This document shows positions 34,511 to 46,189 of a stretch of DNA of 64,000 nucleotides, in pieces. Both the position numbers and the translations under genes were made by a program. Under the pieces are notes generated by a model. That model was not told where the DNA came from. It did no database searches and saw only the letters and a list, made by a program, of their open reading frames with translations. How positions within the stretch are numbered: the stretch's first letter is position 1; every line of letters starts with the position of its first letter. Origin of the DNA: Tetragonia tetragonoides (taxonomy: Eukaryota; Streptophyta; Magnoliopsida; Caryophyllales; Aizoaceae); contig CM076139.1 in NCBI GenBank assembly GCA_038025085.1, positions 21,407,307 to 21,471,306 on the forward strand. The letters run 5' to 3'.

Positions 34511-35527
34511 CATTTAGTATGAATATGAATTATAGAGATGAGAGCATGTACAATGCCTTAAACATGGCACATACGCCAAACTAGCCAAGAGGCTTCAACG
34601 ACCACCAGCAGCAACTAGCCTATTTACATCATAGCTATCAAACAATGAGGCACGACCATTTGCAATCCAAAACTCTCAAAACACACTACCCTAATGAAAA
34701 ACAAAATAGACACGCTGTAGCCCTCAGACAGTAAAGCTCAGCAATAGTTGGAGCACTGTCCTTAAACCAAAAAGAAAACTAATACAAGTTCCTGTAACTT
34801 TAGGCAACCACAGAAATTACAATTCAACAGCATCTACTTCCTAGAACTCCACAATCAGCAAGCAGCAGCTAACAAAAAATGTAACAGGACAGCAAACTGG
34901 CAACATCAACCCATAACCAAATCAATAACAACAGTGAGCTCCACCATCCACAATGCAACCACTGAAAACAAAACAAAACAAACAGCAACGAAATGAAATC
35001 AAAGCATCCAAAAGTGTTCGCTAACAAGATCAACTCATGAAAACCAAAGAGAATTTGGACAGAACTGAAAAGAAGTTAAATTTAACAATTGATCAGATGA
35101 ACAACAAAATCAAACAAGAAAACAAGAGCTGATGAGAACCAAATACCAATGTCAAACAAAAACTCTCAAGTGGCAACACATATCATCAATCAATCAAATC
35201 AAAATTGCAAACAATTCACACGAAGCAAGCCACCATTGCGAAGCAAATTCTGACAACAAAATCCCAAACCAAGAGCAGATACAAAAATGAAAATCAAAAT
35301 TTAAGGGGAAAAAAGACTATACAAAGGCCTGGAACAAATTCAAAAGGGTGGGTGGGCTGTTTGATGTTGAAAACCGTCTCATTGGAAAAATTGTGACAAA
35401 AACAAAGACAAAATACTAAACAATATCAAATCAGATTAGTTTTAACATAAATTGCTTGCATAAAGCACAAACACAATATTTTCATCCTTTAAAACACTTT
35501 CAGAAAACACATATTGCATGTTGTCAT
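34511..35527. other. Intergenic DNA, no gene seen
   Basis: CA- and A-rich sequence with no convincing frame. It could be the 5' continuation of the older minus-strand L1, beyond what I can recognise. Confidence 0.4.
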
Positions 35528-35939
35528 TGATGCGTGCCGAATGCAATCAAAAATAAATCCTAACCTATTAACTACTTGTAGTAGTGGAAGTAAGGGTCGA
35601 ACCCACAGAGAATTACAACTAACTCTAACGTGCGAAGCAAGGAACTAAGATTTGGGGGGTTGTTTGGTTTAGTTTGCTAAGATGACAGAAATCCTAAGAA
35701 CAACAATATGAATCAAGAATTATCAATCAATAACGAGGGTCCAGTTCCCGGTTTAGTATCCACCCTCACCCGATAACAACAACCAACTGTAAAGAAGCTC
35801 TTACCTTCTCCTAGAATTAATAGTCGTGGATTGACAACAGGCTCTGTTAACCCCAATTTTCCCTTAGATTATATCTAAATAGAACAACCTCTCTAAATAG
35901 GTCTAATTATCGAATAACCTAGAACAAGCTCTCTAGATT

Positions 35940-36798
35940 ATTTTTTTTGAAAGAAAAGCCAAAGTGGCTCTAATTTTCCATTAATCGACAATAATCATCC
36001 TTCAGGATTACATCAATACTCTCGGGATAAGAAGAATCCCAAAAAGGCCAACCCAACAACCATGGCTGCACATGTGCAAGCTCATGAGCTACTCCGTTAC
36101 CCTCCCTACGAATAAAAGACCAAGACACACTTCTAAAACTAGAAATCTCTGAAACAATATCATCAATGACTAAATCAAAATAACTAGACCCCCTACGATA
36201 AGAATGCAAAGCATTATAAACTGAAATATTATCCATCTCCACTGTCACGTGTTCAAACTCGTGAATTGATGCTAACTGCAAACCAAAAAACAGAGCCTTC
36301 GCCTCAGCAACTTGTACTTCCCAGTCTTCCTCAAAATTAATGGTGGCTCCTACCAATGGTATACCATCTCCATGGCGACATATAATGCCAGATCCCGTAC
36401 CTCTCTCACATATTTTGCCTGCGTCGACGTTCACCTTTATCTTTTCTGCAGACTCACCCCGCTATTTAGTATTTTGTCTAGTACTCTCACTGCGACTGTG
36501 ACTCTTGCCATGACAGGAATCCATCTCCTCCAACAGCTTATCTGCACTTTGTATTACATCTACAGGCTCACGGACAAGGCCCTCAAAAACTTGCTTGTTA
36601 TGGGCATGCCATATGGCCCATAAAATTGAGCAAAATCTGCTCCATTCCTTCGAAGTAACTTTTACCATTACTTCTTCTACCCACAACATGACAGAACATC
36701 CACCCTTTCCCAACAAATGCACCATCCCACTGGCTTCCCAAATAGAATCAGCCATAGGACAAATTCTCAAAGCATGGATACCGTCTTCCACTATGCCC
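35940..36798 (-). mobile_element. 5'-truncated L1 with 17-bp target duplication
   Basis: AACAAGCTCTCTAGATT occurs exactly at 35923-35939 and 36799-36815. On the minus strand the insert starts within the region after the RT zinc-binding domain (WSRFCSILWAIWHAHNKQVF), passes a stop, and continues through RNase H (MNVDAGKICERGTGSGIICR, AEAKALFFGLQLA, EMDNISVYNALHSY) to a tail of eight A. The RNase H frame is 154 residues and open. The catalytic first Asp (NVDA) is kept. Confidence 0.93.
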
Positions 36799-37587
36799 AA
36801 CAAGCTCTCTAGATTTAAATGAACAATAGCATTAAGCAATAGGAAAATAGGCTAGTCAAGGCAACAAGCACACAAGTTCGGATTATTTAACGTAGGTTGT
36901 GTTACCCCTATTGATGCAAGACCACTAGTTTACCACTTGTAAAACAAGAACAATAACAATTACGGATTAAAGTCTTGAATTCAGCAATAGATATGCATAT
37001 AATGAATCTAGTCGTGCACTACTAAATCAATAAACACAAATCATAAGCATTAATCTCAGAATAACACAACCAATTCTATATGAAGAGTAAGAAAAACGTT
37101 AGTGGAATTGATTAATTTAATGCATAAACGGGGTTTTGGACTTCAACAGTTCAACTTCACCTCGAACTAGAAGAGAAAACCTAGCCTTGCATACTAGGCA
37201 CCAGAAAATCCGAAAATAATGATACAGAGAGGCGAGAGATTAATAATGAAGCACGTTTTTCCTCTCAGTCTTTTACCCTCTTATAACCAAAAATCTAACC
37301 CTAAAAGAGTTCTTCTCCAATAAGGAAAGTAGAGTCCTAGGAGGAAAAGGAAAGTAAACTAACAATAAAAGAAACTGAAAATTAACTTCTAAAATTATCT
37401 TCCAAGTCTTCCAAAAGCCGACCTTCACCAAATTGCATCCCAATTAACACGTCCAAATGGCTATATAGTCGCAGATCAGCAGAAATTTGGAAAGGAACAG
37501 TCCTCAAACCTGTTCCAGAGCACTGCAGCAAAACAAAACAGCGACAGCAACTCGTGGCTCGATTTTGACCATGAGAAACAATGAATT

Positions 37588-37912
37588 TGTTTCGGGGGGC
37601 TGTAGTCAGCAATGTCGGTGGGTCCGTCTCGGTATGTCCCTCCACGTCACCTGCAAAACAGATCAGACTACCCTCGGGGGTGGGTGAGGAATCCCCCGTC
37701 CAATGGTGAAGTTAGATATCTTGGGGATGAGCAAGGTATGGGTACGGTATGTGCTGTGTAGAGATGAGTTAGTTACCTTTGTGCTCTCCCTTGGTATTTA
37801 TAGGCAAGTGTTGCTTGTCTCTAGGTCATAGTGGTTGGGCCCCTTCACTTGCCATGTCTTGTTGGGCATGTGTTGTGTGGCCACATGGGGATCATTTACA
37901 GGCCCCCAATCA
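37588..37912 (-). repeat. 3' LTR of the Tat-like element
   Basis: 325 bp, TGTTTCGGGGGGC to CCCCCAATCA. It contains GGTATTTATAGGC, a TATA-like word shared with the other LTR. Confidence 0.88.
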
Positions 37913-38303
37913 TTAGTCCCCAAGTTTCAAGTCTGGCAGAAGCGTACAGGTTTAGGAACTTAAGCAAGGAAATGTGTCTTATGTGGGCTTATAGGGTCCA
38001 CACCGTATAGCCACGTGGGTCATTTACAGGCCCCCTATCATTAGACCCCAAGTTTCAAGCCTGGCTAAAGCGGACAGGTTTAGGAACTTAAGGAAGGTTG
38101 CATTTTTTGTGGCGTTGGCTAGTGTCATGTTGACAGACGTGTCCTCAGTGGGCCTAGGTGTTTATTACTTCACGCTTTCCCTTGTCTTTCGTTGGTGAGC
38201 TTTCAATTTCTCTTTCTCCCCACTTTTCCATCCTAATCTTTCAACCGACTGCTACCTAGAGGCGCTCATCCCTGTCTGCCCCCTCAGTTGCTTCGTTTAG
38301 CTA

Positions 38304-39380
38304 GATGGACTCTGGCCAGGTTTGGTTTCTCCTTCTTCTCCTGACAAGGACATAACTTCCAAGCGGAAGCGAGGTGGTGGTGATGGCGTCCTTCCTAGAC
38401 AGGTAGTTAAACCTTCCGGTGGCGGGAAGACATCCTCTGAGGGCCGAAACCTCTCCGACTACTTTGGTCATCTATTTTCCGTTGATGAGTCGCGGGCTTT
38501 GTCTGTGGAGGAGCAACTAGTTGTGTCGGTTCCGGCGGGTTTGATCCAATAGATGGAGATGTTGACAACTGCTGAGAATGAGCGTGTCGTCCATCCCTTA
38601 AACGTTCATGTAGATGATGTGTTGGATTTGGATCGTCCCAACGAACGAAAGTGGTATTTTGGGATATCGTATCCTCCGCAGAATAATGCTGTCGCAGACG
38701 TTGGAGTCTCTTAAGTCTGCTCCTGTTTCTGTTTCTTTTGCTACGGTTGCGCACGATGTTGCCCAGGTTTGTGACCTTTTGTTATTTTGTCGCGTCTCTT
38801 CTTTTGTTCTGACTGCAGTCGTCGTGTTTTCCAGGTCCGCAGCTCCGTCTTAATTGCTTTAAAACTTGGGAAACATTATTAGCGCTTGGCGGAGGAGGCG
38901 GCCCCACGTACCACGTTGTTGGAGACTAGGCTTGCTTTTCAGGACAGAGCTCTCCATGATGAGAAATAGAGAAACTACAGAGGCGGTTGCAGCTGTTGAT
39001 GCCACTAGGGCTGAGGTTGCCTCAGTTGCGAAAGAGTTGGCTGATTTGTCGAAGTTGCATGCTAAACAAGGGTTGTCCCTTGCTGCTGCGCAATCTGAGT
39101 TTGAGAGCTTGCAGTCATGGGTTTCCAGTGTCTAGCTGGAGCTGGACCATAAGTAGAGGGGCTTAGAGTTGGCTACCCAAGCCGCGGTCGAGGGCTACAA
39201 GAATGGTGAGGAATGGTTTGCGTCCGTTCCGATCAGCCGGACTTTGATTGGTCAGCTGTTGTTGCTGCTTATGATAGTGGGGTAAAGCCGGACTATCTAA
39301 AACCAAGTATTGAACATGCAGTCTCTCCGGTTGCACAGATGGACGCGACTGTGTCTCCGCTTGAAGCTATCGATTAGCAG
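38304..39380 (+). pseudogene. Antisense extra ORF of the Tat-like element
   Basis: Opposite in strand to gag and close to the 3' LTR. Pieces read KDITSKRKRGGGDGVLPRQV, LFSVDESRALSVEEQLVV, LDLDRPNERKWYFGISYPP, an Ala/Glu-rich coiled coil (AVAAVDATRAEVASVAKELA) and a C-terminal DWSAVVAAYDSGVKPDYLKP. In-frame stops occur at 38550 and near 38712. A GT-AG intron candidate lies at about 38766-38819. Antisense ORFs with coiled coils in this position are known from Tat elements such as maize Grande; their role is unknown. Confidence 0.65.
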
Positions 39381-40387
39381 GTTTCGTGGTCAACTTCATC
39401 CTTTTGTAAGGGGGTTGTGATATTTGTTTTGTTTTGTGGCGTCTTATTCAGCAGCCTTTAGCGGTGCTCCTTTGGCCAATTTCTCCCTATTCCCTTTCCA
39501 AGGTTGGTTGCGCGTGTTGGTAGTTTTTGTACGGTTGGCAGCTGATATCTCGCTGTGTATTTAAAGACTGTAGTATTATGGTGGCACTTGTGTGACCGCA
39601 GTATGTAAGGTACTTTTGAAGTGTTTTATGTTTCCGTGGCAGTGACCGTTTATAATTTGATGATGTTTCCTTTTACGTTTCCTTTTGTCCACCTTCACGT
39701 TTGACATGTGTTTCTATGGTCGTGACCGTTTATAATTTGGTGAAGTCTGGAATGTGTTGGGCCCAACCACAATCCATATCATAAATGGGTTGTTCCTCTC
39801 GTTGTGTTTTCTATAAGCACTATGTGTAGGGCCCAATAGTATTTGTAGGGCCCCATAACGTTCGGGTTTTACCCGTAAGGTCTACCTGCCTTGTCCTTAT
39901 AATTAGTGTCGCGCTATAATGAAAGGTTGTTAAGTTTCGCGCTACAATGAAAAGTTATTGAATGTTGAGACCCAGTTGGCTGCAGCCAAGGCGGAGTTCA
40001 CTGATTTTCGCGCCTGGAATTCACATCGACGTGCGGACAGTGAATGCGCCTAGGAAAGGGCTTCGGTTTCTACTCGTGGCCATTTTCTTAACACTATATC
40101 CTCAAGGTAACTGGAATTATGTTCTTTCCGACTTTAGGGTTGCTGAGGCTCAAAGCCTGGAGGAAATCTCCCCGATCCGTGGTGTCCAGGCTTCTTGTGT
40201 TTAGATTGAGGAGGCTATGGCTGCGTCCGCCTCTTATGATTATTGCATGTCACCTTTGTTTTTGTGTCACGTTGTTCCTAAGACATGTCATGCTTTCGCC
40301 ATCACTTTAATCTTAGCTATGTTCTTTTGTTGTATTATCTTGACACTTTTGTCATAGTTATCATCTGCGTACGCTTTGACCGTTTTA

Positions 40388-41450
40388 TGCGACCTTAGTC
40401 GCCGAACAATCGCAGTCTTGGCCGTCGCACATAAGACCTGGGTCATGTTTGATAGCGGCCTTGACCGCCTTATACGCGACCTTTGTCGTCTTTAGTTGCG
40501 GCCTTGGCCGTCTGATACGCGACCCTGGTCTTTAATAGCGGCCTTGGCCGTCTTATACGTGACCTTAGTTGTCTTTAGTCGCGGCCTTGGTAGTCTTATA
40601 CGCGACCTTAGTTGTCTTTAATCGCGGCCAGGGTCTTCTTTGATCGCGTCCTTGGCCGTCTTATACGCGACCTTCATCGTCTTTGACCGCGGCCTCAGGC
40701 ATTTTATACACGACCTTGGTCGTCTCTGATTAAGACTTTCGCCGTCTTAAATGTGACATTGATCGTCTTTAATCGCGGCCTTGGTCGTCTTATATGCGAC
40801 CTTGGTCGTCTTTGATCGCGGCCTCGGGCTTTTTATACGCGACGTTGGTCATCTTTGATCACGACCTTGGCCGTCTTAAATGCGACTTTGATCGTCTTTG
40901 ATCGCGGCCTTGGCCATCTTATATGCGACATTGGTCGTCTTTGATCGCGGCCTTGGCCGTCTTAAATGCGAACTTGGTCGTCTTTAATCGTAGTCCTTGG
41001 CCGTCTTAAATGCGACATTGATCGTCTTTAATCGCGGCCTTGGTCGTCTTATATGCGACATTGGTCGTCTTTAACCGCGGCCTTGGTCGTCTTATACGCG
41101 ACCTTAGTCGTCTTTGATAGCGGCCTTGGGCGTTTTATACGTGACCTTGGTCGTCTTTGATCGCGACCTTGGTCGTCTTACATGCGATATTGGTCGTCTT
41201 TAACCGCGGCCTTGACCGCCTTACATGCGACCTTGGTCGTCTTTTAACGTGGCCTTGGCCGTCTTATACGCGATCTTAGTCGTCTTTGATCGCGGCCTCG
41301 GGTGTTTTATACGCGACCTTGGTCGTCTTTAACCCCAGCCTTGGCCGTCTTATGTGCGACCTTGGTCGTCTTTAATCGCGGCCTTGGCCATCTTATGTGC
41401 AACCTTGCAAGTCTTTGATTGCGGCATTGGCCGTGTTATGTGCAACATCA
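40388..41450. repeat. Tandem array of about 43-bp units in the Tat-like element
   Basis: About 24 units of the form GCGACCTTGGTCGTCTTTGA plus TCGCGGCCTTGGCCGTCTTA plus TAC. Each unit is two related halves of 21-22 bp (GCGACCTTGGTCGTC and GCGGCCTTGGCCGTC). Units differ mainly by C/T changes. The array replaces pol between gag and the antisense ORF. Confidence 0.92.
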
Positions 41451-41784
41451 ATTGAGGAAATATCAATTGTTTCGCCGTAATCAGCCTCGCGGCCGCGACT
41501 TACTAATACGGGATATAAGCCTGAAGGAGTTCTTCCAGATCCGTTGTGTGACTGTGTTCCTCGTGATACACGCACCATTTGTTACGGTCTCTCTCAAACT
41601 CTGATGTTTGGAGCCTTCTCGGCTTTGTCTAGAATGGTTCCCTTTTGTGGCGAATATGGTAGCCCTGCTCTCTGTAAGCGGTGCATAGTGCTCGAACTGA
41701 GTATATCTCTGTTTTATCCTCTCGACCTTCCATTTTTTATGATCCCGTCTAGGATAGCGATCTGGACCACCACTGCCTTGGCCG

Positions 41785-43000
41785 CTACTGGGGCGGCTCT
41801 CTATTTGTTATAAGCTTCCCCGCGGTATGGTCAAATTCTTCATTTCGGATGTATCCTGCTGCCTTTGCCATTGCCTTTCCCAAGGTTGTGGGCATCCTTT
41901 TTGCGAGGGCTCCTCTGTATTCTCCTTCCTTTAGCCCGATCAGTAGAGCAAACACTGCTACCTCTTGTTGGACGTTGGGTATGCTTCCAGCTTCCGTGTT
42001 GAACCTTCCAAGGAAATCCTTGAGACTTTTGCTTTTGCCCTGTTTAACATTCATCAGTTCCATCGAGAGCCTCTCCCTCTTCTTGCACCTTACAAATCGT
42101 TCTTTCAGCAAGTCTGACAGTTCGTTAAAGCTGGATATGGACTCCGAAGGTAAGTTATTGAACCACTCTAGGGTTGTACCCTCTAGGGTTGCTGGAAAGA
42201 CTTTACACCATGCTCCATCATCTGCCTCATTCAGCCACATCCTTGACTTGAAGTTGATGATGTGGTCGGGGTCTTTCGTTGCGTTATATGAGAGGTCAGG
42301 GACTTTAAGGTTTTTTGGAAGTGGAGCTGCCAACACGGTGGCTATGAATGGCGAATTTATAGGGAATCTTGGACTTTGCTTGCCGCCTTTCTGGGGTGGG
42401 CCTTGCTTCCTCTGTTACTCCGGCATTCGGTGGCTATTCTTGGTCTTTCCAATCACCTCTTTTCCAAGCGTTTTCGGCCTCGAGGAGTTCCTCCAACTCC
42501 TCTCTTCTTCTTTTTACTGCAGCTGCCAACGGGCTTGTCTGCATATTCCTCGGCCATTGCCCCTTGTTGAGCTGGCCTTGATGATTCGGGAGTCGGCTTG
42601 TAGTGCTTTTTTGTTTCACTATCGGCCTCTCCTCTTCCTCCTCTACGGACATCTCGAGTCTTCTCCCTACTTTGTCCTTTCTTTTAATGAGCTCTGTCAC
42701 GACGCCCGTAGAACCATCCTGCCCCTGTGGTGTCCCTCCTTCCAGGATCGCTAACGCCTCTTTCAAGGCAGTTATTTGCGTCTCTCTTTTGGCAGCCGCT
42801 TGGGCTGCAGTCTTCTGGGTAGGGGTGGCCGCAGCTGGGTTCACAGACTCAGCCGCGGTCGTGTTTCTTGGCTGCGGCCTTCCGCTACCACTTCCTTCCG
42901 CCTCAGTCGAACCTTCGGGGGGTCTTGAGTCGTCCTCATTCAAAGGTTCCACCAGTACCCTAGAGGGTAACCCGTTCGTTTTCTGTCCGGACATTCCCAC
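41785..43000 (-). pseudogene. Tat-like gag
   Basis: The N-terminal part is low-complexity with Pro, Ala and Glu (43000-42434), ending KRREELEELLEAENAWKRGD. After a stop and shift the core reads MLAAPLPKNLKVPDLSYNAT, DPDHIINFKSRM, WCKVFPATLEGTTLEWFNNL and VKQGKSKSLKDFLGRFN, the retrotransposon gag core of Tat/Ogre-type gypsy elements. It stops at 41785, before any zinc knuckle or protease. Sequence 41450-41784 is degraded gag-like coding on the same strand. Confidence 0.82.
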
Positions 43001-43032
43001 ACGTAGGCAAAGATCACGTCGGGTTCACCTAA

Positions 43033-43357
43033 TGTTTTGGGGGGCTGCAGTCAGCAATGCCGGTGGGTCCGTCTCGATAGGTCCCTCCACGTCACCTGCA
43101 AGACAGATCAGACTACCCTCGGGGGTGAGTGAGGAAATCCCCCTCCAATGGTAAAGTTAGATATCTTAGGGATGAGTAAGGTATGAGTAGGGTATGTGGT
43201 GTGTAGAGATGAGTTAGTTACCTTTATGCTCTCCCTTGGTATTTATAGGCAAGTGTTGCTTGTCTCTAGGTCATAGTGGTTGAGCCCCTTCACTTGTCAT
43301 GTCTTGTTGGGCCTGTGTTGTGTGGCCACATGGGGATCATTTACAGGGCCCCAATCA
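43033..43357 (-). repeat. 5' LTR of the Tat-like element
   Basis: 325 bp, TGTTTTGGGGGGC to GCCCCAATCA. On the minus strand it is followed by TTAGGTGAACCCGACGTGAT, the likely primer-binding region; the tRNA is not assigned. Confidence 0.88.
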
Positions 43358-43877
43358 GAATCTCAGAGAACTCAAAACATAAACCTTGTAGATCTCTTTA
43401 TCTTTCCACAGCATCTTGAATCACTCAAAAAGGACTTCGGACGAGGGAGAAATTGGCAAAATACGATCTGACATAAAATATGCCAAACATGCAAATCTGA
43501 CTCCATTTTGCTCTAATATCCTCTACCTGGTACCTATGGCGAAAATATGGAGTATAATCAGTATATAAGGCCCAAATTATGTGGAAAATAAGTAGAATAA
43601 GAGAATAAAAATATGCACAATAAAGTACTTATTAGTGATGCACTTTACATCAACTCCTAATTGAGCCTCATTTTGATGCACATTATGATGATATGTTCTT
43701 TCACAATCTGTTAATTATGTATCCATTATGAAAAATATATAAAGTAGATGGAAAACAATAAAAATGATCTGATTAATTGGTGCTAACTGAGCTCAAAAGC
43801 TGCAAACAAGCTGTCATTATTAAACTAAACAATATGCTAAGCATTCTAATCAAGGGTTATAGTGAATTGTCTTTTCA

Positions 43878-44640
43878 GATAAGGAAAATTTTAATTGAAA
43901 ATGAACAAAGCATTACAAACTAGGAGGACAAGGAGTCCTCAATCAAGAAAAGCTAACTAACTACAAGTTACCTCAATGACGCTGAACATCAGTTAGGGGT
44001 TTCCCCTTAAAAGGCCCAGCCGCCTTGGCCCATAGGGAAGCCAAAATAAACTATACGGTCCCATACAAAATCAAGTGGCTTAAAAGTCTGAGAAAAGATC
44101 CGAGCAACCGCTCCAACCAAATGCGCCACAGAGAGGCAAGAAACGAAAAAATGCAAACCGCATAAAAGCCTCCCTACCCTTTCCCCAGCCAACATACTGA
44201 GGTCTCTACACGGTCCCATACAAAATCAAGTGGCTTAAAAGTCTCAGTAAAATTCTGAGCAATGACTCCAACTAAATGCAGCAGGGAGAGGCAAAAAACG
44301 CACAATGCCATAAATACCCTTGCCTCATTAGTCCTTAGACCCTGCAAATATTGTACCGTAGTAGCTCAACAAAGAGCATTCTCCCCTCTCACACCAAGTA
44401 GCCTCTGCCTACAGTTCCAAGCAACCTCACAATGCAGAAATAAATGCTGAAAATTATCACTATCCCAGTTGCAAAACACACACATCTCTGGGGACAAGAC
44501 CCGCCTATGTCTCCTCCACTGCAACATGTCATTATTGCTCAACCTATCTAGTACAAAGGTCCACACAAAGGCACGCACCTTAAGGGGAACCTTAGACTTC
44601 CAAAAAAATTTATAGAGGGGAAAAGGAGGACAATGTGAGG
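43878..44640 (-). pseudogene. L1 3' fragment (zinc-binding domain and tail)
   Basis: The minus strand reads VPLKVRAFVWTFVLDRLSNN, CVFCNWDSDNFQHLFLHCEV (zf-RVT) and, near the 3' end, FVWDRIVYFGFPMGQGGWAF, followed by AGGACTCCTTGTCCTCCTAG and an A-rich end. The same subfamily occurs on the plus strand at 61380-61985. Two similar blocks of about 110 bp (44050-44165 and 44215-44325) form a diverged tandem duplication inside it. Confidence 0.75.
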
Positions 44641-44649
44641 GCTATTGTA

Positions 44650-46100
44650 AACTGTTCAGCAAGGTTTTGGCATGATTAGGTTATACCTTTGCAAAGTAGG
44701 TTTCACGTTTCAGCTAATTATTCTAATCTTTGGAGGCTTCAAATGAAGGTTTTCTAAGTGCGCAAGTGCAGCTATGAACAAATAAGACCTAATCAGAGGG
44801 TTATTTTGAGGTTCACCTCGATCTTTTGGTGCATTTGTAGGGGAGAATGAAGTTCAGCTTAAGGGGAACAAAAGTTTAGATATTTCCCAGCAGCTGAAGA
44901 GTTCAAAGAAGCGGGGAAACAAGGAATAATCAAACAGTCAAACCTGATTTTATTTAGATGTCGTAGTGGTCCAGTGTTAAAATGATTTAGAGCTTGTTGA
45001 ATTTACATTAGCGTTCTGTGAGTTGTTCTGCTGCATTATGTTCACCATTATTTCAGAGAAGTAGTAAGCACCCAAAGGGGTATCATAAGGAACCAAACAA
45101 GCATTGAAATAGAAACGAGGCAAACACAAAGATATCAGAAGTAGTATCATTTTTTAAGCTCTAATTAGAGCTTAGCATTTTGGAGCAATCCTTGAATTAT
45201 GCAGGAAATCACATGCTACAATGACATTATGCTTGGATCGTGATCAAGGTTAATTGGTGCCCGTCAGTTTGATTATTGATTAACTACAGTTATTAAAGAA
45301 AAGACTCATTATGAGCCGCAGAAATCATATTGATTAAAGGGAGAAGAACTGATCTGTTTTTTGCAATGTCTCTCTGACTTTGGCCACTGGCATGGACTTG
45401 ACTCCTATTGGTCAAAGAGATGAAGTGCAGGCGTTGTGACTTTTCAACTCAAGTTTTATTGGCTAAGAAGAGTTGTACAGAACCAAGACAGCAACTTGTT
45501 TCTTTTTCTGTACTTTGAATTCTTTTCTGTATGTTAAATAATTCACTCCAATTTCCACTTGTGGGAACTCAACTTGAATTGTAAATCCTATTTAAAGGCT
45601 GGTTTTGTAAGAGAACAGACTTCTCATGTGAACTAAAGTTATTGAGAAGTTTTCTCATTTCTGGCCTTCAAAGAAAATAGGTTGCGATTATGCAACAACT
45701 TGATGAAATGGAGAGGAGGCTCCACCTTTTTAGTTTAAAGTTGCAGAATGATATGAGAGGATGGAGGTTTCAACATTGCCAAGTCTAAGGAAAATCTACT
45801 CTAACTGCCACCTCCAGAGAGGAGGAACATGAAACAGAACACACACAAAGAGGTTGCTATTTTGCAACAACTTTGATGATCCAGAGAGGAGGATCCACTT
45901 CTCTAATTTAAACTTGCATAATGGTATGAGGGGATGAAGGTTTCAACCTCCTAAAGTTCCAGTAAAGGCTACTCTAGCTGTCAACTTCAGAAAAGAGGAA
46001 CATAAAAAGGCTATTCGCGTTAATGAAGGAACTATAACTCCAAAAATGTATTTAACCATATCTTGATTCTTTGTTGGCATTAAGAATAGACTGGGGTGCT
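44650..46100. other. Intergenic DNA with a diverged direct duplication
   Basis: No gene seen. Blocks at about 45675-45835 and 45850-46020 are related: both start AGGTTGCNATTNTGCAACAAC and include GAGAGGAGGMTCCAC, ATGAGRGGATGRAGGTTTCAA and GAGGAACATRAAA. It lies just downstream of the original stop of the B3-like gene, so it may be part of that gene's 3' region. Confidence 0.5.
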
Positions 46101-46189
46101 TCAATTAGTATGTTGTTCAGAGAACATACTCATGACCATATTGAGCTTTTCTTCAATAGCATCCATCCTTTTTTTGTTCTCATCACGCT
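46101..46189 (-). other. Displaced 3' end of the B3-like gene
   Basis: The minus strand codes RDENKKRMDAIEEKLNMVMS then MFSEQHTN and a TGA at 46101-46103. It repeats the 22 codons that precede the insertion (RDENKKRMDAIDEKINMVMQ). It joins in frame to exon 2 if the element and one TTA are removed. Confidence 0.85.

Larger units (their letters stand above)
37588..43357 (-). mobile_element. Tat-like Ty3/gypsy element lacking pol
   Basis: 325-bp LTRs (37588-37912 and 43033-43357) start TGTTTYGGGGGGCTG and end CCCCAATCA, flanked by GAATT and GAATC, a 5-bp duplication with one change. Gag lies on the minus strand next to the right LTR, which is thus the 5' LTR. Where pol should be there is an array of about 43-bp repeats, and near the 3' LTR an ORF of opposite strand. 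Gag similarity, an antisense extra ORF and 3' tandem repeats are features described for Tat-lineage elements. Confidence 0.85.
35528..43652. mobile_element. Possible outer LTR-type element split by later insertions
   Basis: Sequence before and after the nested elements (35528-35922, 36816-37582 and 43358-43652) reads as one unit of about 1.5 kb when they are removed: TGATGCGTGCCGAATGC at the left, GGAAGTAAGGGTCGAACCCA near 35590 and CACTTTACATCA at the right. These words occur in plant LTR sequences I have seen, but the flanking 5-mers do not match and no coding region is present. The boundaries are tentative. Confidence 0.3.

Noticed and set aside
41849..43154. Long plus-strand frames opposite the Tat-like gag
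   Set aside because: The minus strand carries recognisable gag; the plus frames are shadows of it with leucine- and serine-rich composition.
35528..43652. A firmly bounded outer LTR retrotransposon
   Set aside because: Candidate ends lack a matching 5-bp duplication and no coding region exists outside the nested elements. Kept only as a low-confidence feature.
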